Shown: positions 27,306 to 34,636 of the stretch, piece by piece
How positions within the stretch are numbered: the stretch's first letter is position 1
How the letters are laid out: every line of letters begins with the position of its first letter
Source of the DNA: CAMDPA01 sp965223035
GTDB lineage: Bacteria; Pseudomonadota; Alphaproteobacteria; Rhizobiales; Hyphomicrobiaceae
Direction: 5' to 3'
NCBI GenBank assembly: GCA_965223035.1
Contig: OZ244980.1
Location: 4,340,001-4,404,000, forward strand
DNA: 64,000 nt
Notes under the pieces: model-generated
The model's input: only the letters and a program-made list of their open reading frames with translations
Database searches by the model: none
What the model was told of the DNA's origin: nothing
Made by a program: the position numbers and the translations under genes

Positions 27306-27854
27306 CTAGCTTCCGACACGCGTAATACAATGACGACCTAGGAAACTCCGGGAACGCGCTCCTAAACCGTCTTGTATCGATGAAAAAACTTCAATCAGAC
27401 GTTGATTGCACGCCTCACGCACTGAGGTGAAGTACCACGTAAGCCGGCATTTTTTGGCCGACGCCTGCATATTCGCTGCGATCATTGTGCCAAGCCGTGC
27501 GAGGTACGCCTTGTCCAGTACCGAACCCTGGTCGACCGTCCAACTGCCATCACCTTCGAAATAGCGACGCTTGAGTTCGCGGGTGCAGGCGACCGACTGG
27601 GGATCGTAATCGAAGGAGAAGACCTCGGCACCGAGCCGACGGGCGCAAAGGCTGAACAGCCCAGTTCCCGAGCCCACGTCGATCAGGTTCAGGCCGTCGA
27701 GCCGATCCTGCCCAAGCATGTCTTTTAGCGAGCGCTCGGCGAGCGCGATGCGCTGGTCGTCGAGCACCGCCAAGAAGCGTGCCCAGTTCTTGCCGAACTC
27801 GAAGCGGTCACCGCGCGCAACCTCGAAGCTGTGCGTCTCCGTTGGTGCAGACAT
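27306..27854 (-). CDS. Class I methyltransferase, apparently C-terminally truncated
   Basis: 182 aa. The N-terminal 120 residues are a clear SAM-binding fold (LIDVGSGTGLFSLCARRLGA, EVFSFDYDPQSVACTRELKR). Homologues continue after LDKAYLARLG with a catalytic FDIVYSWGVLHHTG-like segment. Here the sequence turns into MIAANMQASAKKCRLTWYF and shows no methyltransferase signature, so a deletion or replacement is likely and activity doubtful. It sits six bases after the TylF-like gene and 12 bases before the GT4 gene, inside a four-gene minus-strand cluster. No SHW module is present. Confidence 0.65.
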   Translation of the reverse strand: MSAPTETHSFEVARGDRFEFGKNWARFLAVLDDQRIALAERSLKDMLGQDRLDGLNLIDVGSGTGLFSLCARRLGAEVFSFDYDPQSVACTRELKRRYFEGDGSWTVDQGSVLDKAYLARLGTMIAANMQASAKKCRLTWYFTSVREACNQRLIEVFSSIQDGLGARSRSFLGRHCITRVGS

Positions 27855-27860
27855 CGCTGA

Positions 27861-29321
27861 TTACTCCCCGTCCCCTCGTCGACCAAAGAACATCACGCCC
27901 TGACCCGTTGGAAGGTGGATGATCGGCAATTCAGTCGAAGCGGCATACTCGTCCATGGCCTTTCGTGCGCCAGGGCAGATACCGAAGCCATAATCATCAC
28001 AGACAATTATGCCGCCTGGCACCATCCTCGGACCAAAAAAAGCAAATGAGTCGCGGGTGGGTTCGAAGAGATCCACGTCGACATGGACGAAACAGAAATT
28101 CTTATCGGCAACGTCCGCGAACCGCTCGGGTATCCAGCCGGGATGGAATACCAGGAGTTCGTGATAGTCTTCCAGGTTGCCCTGCACTTCAGCGAGCCCT
28201 GCCGACATCGATCCAGACCGCCAATGGGTGCCATCGAGTTCCGGCCTGGGATCCGAAAGACCCGAAAAGGAATCGAAAATGTGCAGTCGCTTTCCCGGCG
28301 CATCCCGCGCAATCGCCTTTGCCATCATGAATGCGCTAGCGCCGCGGAACACGCCGCACTCAGCAAGCTCTCCTTTGAGCGGCAGGACCAGCTTGAGAAG
28401 CTCTCTGAGCGCGAACTTGCGATCGAAGGACCGGTAGTTCTGCGTGTCGAAGCGCTCATAATCCGCAAGAAACTCCTCGTCCCCAAACATGATGCGGCCG
28501 AAATCTGCGAGCCGTTCGTAGGGCACGATAGCATTGAACGCCCGCTCGGCCCACACGTAGCGCATCGAGATATCAAGCGGCCCAAAGTCGACGTTGAGGC
28601 AGTCCCGCAGCACTGCACGGCTTTGGCTGTCGTGCTCGTTGTACAAAACGGTATATGTGCGGCCGTTCGTGCGGGGATCGCTACCATCCGACGTGGAGAA
28701 AATGATCGCATTGCCCCAGTGTGAGTAGCGTCCGCCGCCAAGGTCACCGATGTCCACGTGCTGTGCATGTGCGGGGCCGAGTTCAATCTCACCCTCGAAT
28801 AACCTGAGGCTCGACTGAGGAGGCCGGTCTATCGCATCGCCACGCGGGATGTTTGGAGGAAGCAATGCGCTAAATCGCAAGCCGGCATCGGCTCTGATAG
28901 TGTGCAATTGCAGAAGACGGTCCTTAGGAAATACGAGTTCGCCAGCGCGCTCCAATTGCTCTGTTGTGAGTGCGGGCGAAGCAGCCACCGAGGTGGTCGT
29001 ATGCGTTAACTCATTGTGTTTGTTCCGCCCAACAAAGAGTGCCTGGTAAGTCCGGCCATTGGTGCGAGGATCGCTCCCGTCCGATGAAGAGAACCATATG
29101 CCGGACCCCCAATGGGAAAAGCGGCCGGCACCGAATTCGCATATCTCATTATGCTTACAATGAGCAGGTCCGAGTTCGACACCATTCTCGAACAGGCGAA
29201 GGTCAGACTGATCAGGTGCGTCCTCGGTATCACCACGAGGCGCATTCTCGGGTAGCTCGGCAATATAGCAAGCCCCGTTGTTTAGTCGAATACCAGACAG
29301 CTGGCCAATGTAGGTTTTCAT
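27861..29321 (-). CDS. TylF/MycF-type O-methyltransferase with two tandem SHW/SDGSDP modules
   Basis: About 486 aa from ATG 29321. Two N-terminal modules, at about 38-96 (RLFENGVELGPAHCKH, GRFSHW, SDGSDPRTNGRTY) and 169-226 (RLFEGEIELGPAHAQH, GRYSHW, SDGSDPRTNGRTY), each preceded by a short LPxNxPRGD segment. Residues about 255-480 are a TylF-like methyltransferase: GELAECGVFRGASAFMMAKA, LHIFDSFSGLSDP, FVHVDVDLFEPTRDS, GGIIVCDDYGF. That family methylates sugar hydroxyls with metal help. First gene of the cluster 29321 to 23196. Confidence 0.85.
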   Translation of the reverse strand: MKTYIGQLSGIRLNNGACYIAELPENAPRGDTEDAPDQSDLRLFENGVELGPAHCKHNEICEFGAGRFSHWGSGIWFSSSDGSDPRTNGRTYQALFVGRNKHNELTHTTTSVAASPALTTEQLERAGELVFPKDRLLQLHTIRADAGLRFSALLPPNIPRGDAIDRPPQSSLRLFEGEIELGPAHAQHVDIGDLGGGRYSHWGNAIIFSTSDGSDPRTNGRTYTVLYNEHDSQSRAVLRDCLNVDFGPLDISMRYVWAERAFNAIVPYERLADFGRIMFGDEEFLADYERFDTQNYRSFDRKFALRELLKLVLPLKGELAECGVFRGASAFMMAKAIARDAPGKRLHIFDSFSGLSDPRPELDGTHWRSGSMSAGLAEVQGNLEDYHELLVFHPGWIPERFADVADKNFCFVHVDVDLFEPTRDSFAFFGPRMVPGGIIVCDDYGFGICPGARKAMDEYAASTELPIIHLPTGQGVMFFGRRGDGE

Positions 29322-29442
29322 GCCCTCAGACTTAATCCGCGCAGATCCATTGTCTATCCTACGAATGCACAATATCTATGCCGGAGCCCCTGCGTTGTTT
29401 CAGCGTCTTGCCATCCTTGTTGCATCAAGCAACCCGTCGAAT

Positions 29443-30087
29443 CTACCCATCCGCATTCCAGGTGACGTTCTGCCCGTAGAAATCGCACCGCACGCGGTCG
29501 TTTTCATGAACATTGGCCCGCTCTTCCGCGTAGGCATCTATCGCCTGAAACAGCCCCGATTATAGTCATGCAGATCTTCTGCACCAACGGGAGAAACAAA
29601 GCAATCCTCAACAATCTCGAAATCTCCGACGACGGAGATCTGGTCGAAAAAGTGCAAACCGTTCAGTATCTGCTGGTATCGGTGGCTCGCGTCGTCGATC
29701 ACGAGAAAGGGCTTTGCGAACGCCCTCGTCCTCTCACGGGGGAAGGTCTCGGCGATGGCATTGGGTTCACCGTAGCCGAAGCCGATGCGCGGGTCGCCAA
29801 TCTCGGTCACCGGCTTGATATCTACGGAGACGAGGGGACTGTCACTGAGCCCCATGGTTTGCAGCACATCGGCCAGCCACAGGGCGCTGCTGCCCGCGCC
29901 GGAACCGAACTCCAGCACTGTCGTGGGTCTCAGCGACCACATTACGTCCACGCACAGCGCCACATCCATGGAACATTTGAGTACCGGTACACCCCTTGTC
30001 GGCGTACGCCATGACACCGTGCTGCATGCGATTGGCGAACGCGACGGGCATCGTTGATTCGACGGAGAACCAGGAGTTGGTACTCAT
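29443..30087 (-). pseudogene. CmcI-like methyltransferase/cephalosporin hydroxylase family, two frameshifts
   Basis: Pieces in order: NSWFSVESTMPVAFANRMQH and GVMAYADKG (frame 1), VPVLKCSMDVALCVDVMWSL with the SAM motif VLEFGSGAGSSALWLADVLQ, then VIDDASHRYQQILNGLHFFD and EIVEDCF (frame 2), and QAIDAYAEERANVHENDRVR to the stop at 29443 (frame 3). Frame changes fall near 29995 and 29565; each could be a single-base indel. The DDxSH and VED motifs mark the CmcI-like group often found in saccharide loci. Nonfunctional as read. Confidence 0.75.
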
Positions 30088-30153
30088 CCGTCTGCGGGCT
30101 CCATTGTCGGAACGAGCCGGGCATTAAGATTAACCAAGGACGCGGTAAAGACG

Positions 30154-30217
30154 CTAGATCATCTTTGCGCCTTTAATCGGGATCGTTCCGATTCCGACTA
30201 AAGGCAGGTTGCTCTAG
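30154..30217. repeat. Hybrid palindromic element, copy 5 (64 bp)
   Basis: The left terminus is of module A type (CTAGATCATCTTTGCGCC) and the right of module B type (GGCAGGTTGCTCTAG), around TTTAATCGGGATCGTTCCGA. Its outer arms are not complementary to each other, as expected if a composite lost its middle by recombination. Nearly identical to copy 10 at 62973. Confidence 0.9.
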
Positions 30218-30273
30218 GAGTTAGTCGAATTCGCAACTCGAATTGGTCAAGGCGCATGTCGTGCTTGTGTGGA

Positions 30274-30693
30274 TCATGCTTCGCTACGCCGCAGGTAAGG
30301 AAATAGGTGCCTCCACACAGCTTCGCAACATAAGCGATACGAACGTCGCAGCCCGCCTGCGGTCATCTGAACGGTTGGCAGAATCTCTGCAGCCGCCATA
30401 TCCCAGCCAAATACGTCGACTCTGCGCGTAGAGCGGACAAGGATTCCGATGACAAGATCACGCGCCGTCCGCACTGCACGCAAGGCAATCTCAAGGCAAT
30501 AATTCTGTAAACACTCAAGATTGGTGGTTGCCTGCCCATCCATGCTCCGAATCACAACCGTCCCAATCAATACGGCGCCATCACCGTAGCGATGTCCGCC
30601 GCCATTCGCAAGGAGGGGATCGCCGCGTCCGTTTTTGTCGATCCATGCACCTTCGGTCTCGTCCCGCTCGTTGATGTCATCGGCATTCTGCAC
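30274..30693 (-). pseudogene. Wzt C-terminal carbohydrate-binding domain remnant
   Basis: 139-codon frame with HRYGDGAVLIGTVVIRSMDG, NYCLEIALRAVRTARDLVIG and VRSTRRVDVFGWDMAAAE. This is the order seen in Wzt C-terminal domains (GdgxxxI, dG, v-a-xxxi-d-vvG, r-xxx-vfGxNt), the immunoglobulin-like fold that reads the glycan end before export. No ATPase domain precedes it; upstream frames to about 31000 are unrecognisable. It is probably the relic of a second Wzt, separate from the intact gene at 42389. Confidence 0.6.
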
Positions 30694-30980
30694 ATTCTAA
30701 TTGCATTCTGCCACATCCTCCTGAAGCGCTAATTTCGGAGTGCTTAGATCGTTCTTGCGGCCTTCGACCGTTGCGAACTGACCACCCTCACTAGCCTGTT
30801 CGTTATCCACAAGCCCGGCATTTGTTCCGTCGACTGCAGATGATCGACACTGGGACTTGCCAAACAACCGCTCATGATATACTTGCCCGATCCGTCCCGG
30901 CTCGGCGCTGCTATGCACGGCGCCGCGCTCGCCGACGCCTGCTCGAGAAGGGCTGCCACGGCTGGCCGCAGGCGCACTAA

Positions 30981-31115
30981 GTCTTTGTGCCTTAAATCGA
31001 ACCCGCATACCCGGTTTCCATTTAAGGCACGAAGATGATCGCCGCTAAAGTGGTGAGCAACGTTCTGCTATTCATCGGGATCGTTCCCAGTCCGATTGAT
31101 AGCAGGTTGCTCTAG
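30981..31115 (+). repeat. Composite palindromic element, copy 6 (diverged A + B)
   Basis: CTTTGTGCCTTAAATCGAAC pairs with TTTAAGGCACGAAGATGATC; linker GCCGCTAAAGTG; module B runs from GAGCAACGTTCTGC to GCAGGTTGCTCTAG. It has more substitutions than other copies, so it is older. Confidence 0.85.
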
Positions 31116-31377
31116 GATGCGCCGCGTACACGCCAGAAGCTCACTGCCGATCGGTAGCGCACGAAGCCGGTTATTGAGCCTCGACCGGGGCCACAGGTGG
31201 CGTTCGCCGAGCTTGGCACGTGGACGCAGCGTTCGGCGTTTCCACAGGTGGCCACAGCTTCGAAATCGCGACTTCAGTGCCCAGGGTGGGGAGGCCAAAA
31301 AAAACGCGCCGCAAGTGGTTGTCTGGCCCTGTCGGGCCCAAGTAGCGTAAACTCGAGGACGAGTTGGGGGATGTCGA
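31116..31377. other. Intergenic stretch without recognisable gene
   Basis: Between palindromic copy 6 and the methyltransferase gene. It should carry the promoter of the plus-strand pair 31378-33310. No defined site seen. Confidence 0.3.
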
Positions 31378-32076
31378 ATGCAAAAACAACCGGAAGCCGC
31401 AAGGCAGAACAGTGATGATCAAGATGGAAAGCTCCCCTGGTGGGCCAAGACGATCGATTGCAGCTTCCGCAGCATGCTGGTGAAACATGGCATGGAGGGG
31501 CCAATCTGCCATGCTGGATCATTGATAAATAAACCTGATGTCCCTGAAAGCAGCGTTAACAACTGGCGCAATGCCTTCTCAGAACTCAAGCAACCTGAGT
31601 TTGTGGGAATTGATTTGTTTAGTGGCCCGAACGTGGACATCATGGCCGACCTATGCGCCGACAACTTCCTGCAAGAGCACCACGATCTCAAAGATCGGTT
31701 TGGGCTTGTGATCTGCTGGGCGCTCCTTGAGCACGTCGCAAACCCTTTCTCTGCCGCAAAGCACATTACAGCGATGTTGCGACCCGGTGGCCACCTTTAC
31801 TTCATTGGCCCGTGGGTGTGGGGGTACCATCCCTATCCGAAAGACTATTGGCGAATTAGCTTTGATGGATTGCAGGTCCTGTTTCCAGACATCGAGTTTG
31901 ATCAGTCCTGGTATAGTGGGACAATCGCCAATGTCGGGATTGAGATCACTGAGTTCGCTCGTGAGAGAAAATTGTTCTTGCAAACGTCCGTTTGCGGAGC
32001 GGCCAGTAAAGTTTCCGATCGCGGGATGCCATACTTGAACCTGGGCGCGATTGGGCGACGATTGCAGCCGAAGTAG
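31378..32076 (+). CDS. Methyltransferase-like protein (type 11)
   Basis: 232 aa. A short SAM-dependent methyltransferase: GIDLFSGPNVDIMADLCADN in place of a classical glycine motif, then LVICWALLEHVANPFSAAKH (post-motif II, the EHV signature) and MLRPGGHLYFIGPWVWGYHP. The weakened motif I (no GxGxG visible) may mean altered SAM binding or a start further upstream. GGGGG precedes the ATG. It lies 158 bases before the epimerase gene on the same strand. Probably a glycan-tailoring enzyme; substrate unknown. Confidence 0.75.
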   Translation: MQKQPEAARQNSDDQDGKLPWWAKTIDCSFRSMLVKHGMEGPICHAGSLINKPDVPESSVNNWRNAFSELKQPEFVGIDLFSGPNVDIMADLCADNFLQEHHDLKDRFGLVICWALLEHVANPFSAAKHITAMLRPGGHLYFIGPWVWGYHPYPKDYWRISFDGLQVLFPDIEFDQSWYSGTIANVGIEITEFARERKLFLQTSVCGAASKVSDRGMPYLNLGAIGRRLQPK

Positions 32077-32233
32077 TAGATCCGGAGCACCTTGTCGCGC
32101 GGACCGAGCGCTCCAGGTCCAAAGACAATGGCTGGACTGCCAGCGTCCAGTGACAGGTAAGCGAGCTCCTGTCAAAATTGGGTGTGGGACTGATCCCTGG
32201 CTCCGGTCGCAAGCAAGCGTCGAGGTTGGCAGA

Positions 32234-33310
32234 GTGGCAGGAAGCGTTCTCATCACGGGAGGCGCGGGCTTCATCGGTTCGCGCCTCGCCCACGCCTTGG
32301 CGGCACGCCATCATCGTGTGCTCGTCTTCGACAATCTACACCCGCAGGTCCACGGACCCGATGCGGCCCTGCCTCCGATGCCGGGAAATGTCCGGTTCAT
32401 CCGCGGTAGCATCGAGGATCGGGCAGCGCTGGCAGGCGCCATTGCCGCTGCCGATCCAGGCTGCGTCTATCATCTCGCCGCCGAGACCGGCACCGGCCAG
32501 TCCTACGACGAGATCGCGCGCTATTGCAGCGTCAACGTTACCGGCACAGCCATCCTCATCGAGGAGTTGAAACGGGGAGCGCCCCGCCTCGAGCGCGTCG
32601 TGCTTGCCGGCTCCCGCGCCGTCTATGGCGAGGGCGCCTATCATGACCGCCAGGGCCGCCTCGTCTCGCCCAACGCCCGCCTGCCAGAGACGATGCGCGC
32701 CGGCGACTTCGAGCCGCGGGATGGCAACGGCGATCTCCTCCGGCCTGTGCCGACGCCCGAGACGCTTCCGCCGCGCCCCGCTTCGATCTATGCCTCGACC
32801 AAGCTGATGCAAGAGCACGTGATCGCGCAGGGGCTCGCCAGCACGGCCGTCCTGCCTATCCTGCTCAGGTTCCAGAACGTCTATGGCCCCGGCCAGAGCC
32901 TGCGCAACCCCTATACGGGCGTGCTGTCTATCTTCTGTACCCAGATCCTGGCCGGACGCACGCTCAACATCTACGAGGATGGTGAGATCGTCCGTGACTT
33001 CGTGTTCGTAGACGATGTCGTCGACGCGCTGGAAAAGGCGGGCACTGCCGACGCCCTGGGAACGGATCCGATCAACATCGGCAGCGGCGAGACGGCGACC
33101 ATCATCGAGGTGGCACGCACACTGCTGCTTTACCTCGGCGCTCCGGCTTCGCGGCTCAAGATCACCGGCGACTTCCGCCCCGGCGACATCCGCCACGCCG
33201 TGGCGGACGTTTCCCGCGCATCCGAGCGACTCGGCTGGCGTCCGGCCGTCCCGCTCAAGACAGGCCTCGCGATGCTGGCGGACTGGTCGCGCGAGGTGCA
33301 GGGCCGCTGA
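32234..33310 (+). CDS. NAD-dependent sugar epimerase/dehydratase (extended SDR)
   Basis: 358 aa from GTG 32234. NAD-binding VLITGGAGFIGSRLAHALAA, then CVYHLAAETGTGQSY, catalytic YASTK (Tyr-x3-Lys, with a serine at AGSRAVYG) and the substrate-side RFQNVYGPGQSLRNPYTGV. Members act on nucleotide sugars, supplying activated epimers or deoxysugars for surface glycans. GAGG lies nine bases upstream; the frame is open back to 32051 but lacks another good start. GC is clearly higher than in the preceding gene, which suggests a different origin. Confidence 0.88.
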   Translation: MAGSVLITGGAGFIGSRLAHALAARHHRVLVFDNLHPQVHGPDAALPPMPGNVRFIRGSIEDRAALAGAIAAADPGCVYHLAAETGTGQSYDEIARYCSVNVTGTAILIEELKRGAPRLERVVLAGSRAVYGEGAYHDRQGRLVSPNARLPETMRAGDFEPRDGNGDLLRPVPTPETLPPRPASIYASTKLMQEHVIAQGLASTAVLPILLRFQNVYGPGQSLRNPYTGVLSIFCTQILAGRTLNIYEDGEIVRDFVFVDDVVDALEKAGTADALGTDPINIGSGETATIIEVARTLLLYLGAPASRLKITGDFRPGDIRHAVADVSRASERLGWRPAVPLKTGLAMLADWSREVQGR

Positions 33311-33604
33311 TGGCCCTGCGGCCCTGTGTACCTGGGAGGTGCGATGCCGCTTATCCTCGGCGTCGTCTTAGCCGTACGCTGCCATGCAGGACGAATCTGG
33401 GCTTCTCCTGGGCGCGACGCCGCTCAAAAATGCACGCAAACAGCATCGACGGTGCTTGCATTGCCGTCGAAGTCGAGCGCTGGGTCAGCTCTGCGTCATG
33501 AGGCCATCGAACCGCACTGACCCAACAACTCGCGCCCGACGCCCTCCCGGGCATCGCTCGACTCACAAAATTGCACCGCATTCAACCTTTCGCTGACATC
33601 CGCA
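33311..33604. other. Intergenic stretch between convergent genes
   Basis: About 290 bases between the ends of the epimerase (plus) and the methyltransferase (minus). Nothing recognised; no strong terminator hairpin was found by eye. Confidence 0.3.
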
Positions 33605-34492
33605 TCATACGCGTGCAACGTAGAGCACGCGGAACTCGTTGACCGGATCGGGATAAGGGTTCGGCGCCAGCTGGCGCGCAACGTAGCGAAAGCCCGCATC
33701 CCTGAGCGCACGCAAGAGCTCGGGCTCCTGCGCCCAGAACGAGAAGGTGTTGTCGAGCGAGGAGCGAAGCCGCTGCTCGCGTTCCTCGGGCGTGCGTTCG
33801 TCCGGATGCTCGCGGAACTGGCGGCCGCGGTAGCCGTGCGCCGTCGTGATCTCGGGGCCGAGATTGTTGGAGAAGCGCTTGTTGGCAGCCTCGTCGGCCG
33901 TGTGCGTGTAGAGCAGCACAGTGTCGCTCGTTAGGCGCGCCAGAAGGCTGAGCATCGGGAAGAAGTCGTCCGGTGCCAGGTGGTGCAAGATTCCGAAGAA
34001 GAGCACGAGATCGAAGCGGCCGATCTCCTCGGGGGCGAGCCGTCTCACATCGCCCCTGATGAAGCTTGCCCTCTCCGCCCCGAAGCAGCGGGCGATGAAG
34101 GCGGCTCGGTCGACATAAAGTTGGCGGCCATCGATGCCGACAACCTTGCCGGCGCCGGCCATGGCGAACTCGATCGCGTGCTGGCCCTCGGCACAGGCGA
34201 GGTCGAGCACGCTGAGCCCCTCCAACGTCCCGCGCCGCGTGATGCAGGGCACCATCTCGACCGCCTGCACACCGATCAGTTTCAGGGATTTGGCCTTGTC
34301 ATAGTAGATGCCGTCGGCGGCGCCAACTGTCTCGCCAGCCTCACCGAGATCGAAATAGTGGCACCAGGCGGCGGCGGGCGACAGGCCAGCGAGGCCATGC
34401 TCGATCGCTGCCTTGCCGAGCACAGTGCGGAACGTCTGGCGCGGCATCTCTGGGATCAGCCCGCGGTCGCCCACTCCAGTTATGCTCGCCAT
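33605..34492 (-). CDS. Class I methyltransferase, paralogue of the 50592 gene
   Basis: 295 aa. VLDLACAEGQHAIEFAMAGA (motif I), GIDGRQLYVDRAAF, FIRGDVRRLAPEEIGRFDLV, LFFGILHHLAPDDFF. The C-terminal FREHPDERTPEEREQRLRSS and LDNTFSFWA are shared closely with the protein at 50592-51431 (FREHADEADAAERERQVRAS, LDNTYSFWA), so the two are duplicates. Likely a glycan or terminal-group methyltransferase. It follows the large glycosyltransferase gene on the same strand after 144 bases. Confidence 0.85.
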   Translation of the reverse strand: MASITGVGDRGLIPEMPRQTFRTVLGKAAIEHGLAGLSPAAAWCHYFDLGEAGETVGAADGIYYDKAKSLKLIGVQAVEMVPCITRRGTLEGLSVLDLACAEGQHAIEFAMAGAGKVVGIDGRQLYVDRAAFIARCFGAERASFIRGDVRRLAPEEIGRFDLVLFFGILHHLAPDDFFPMLSLLARLTSDTVLLYTHTADEAANKRFSNNLGPEITTAHGYRGRQFREHPDERTPEEREQRLRSSLDNTFSFWAQEPELLRALRDAGFRYVARQLAPNPYPDPVNEFRVLYVARV

Positions 34493-34636
34493 TTGCCGTT
34501 ACTCCTCGCCTGACATTCAATTACTCCGTGAAACGCGCGGTGCTTGCCAGCCGGCCTCGCCACGATCTCTGTAAGGTCTGCGGCCTGCACAACGTGCCAC
34601 CGCCGCACCTCGCCGCCTTCCCGTCGCCCCTCGGGC

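Noticed and set aside
30697..30980. Minus-strand frame upstream of the Wzt-domain remnant as its ATPase part
   Set aside because: No Walker or signature motifs are visible in any frame; I could not link it to Wzt.
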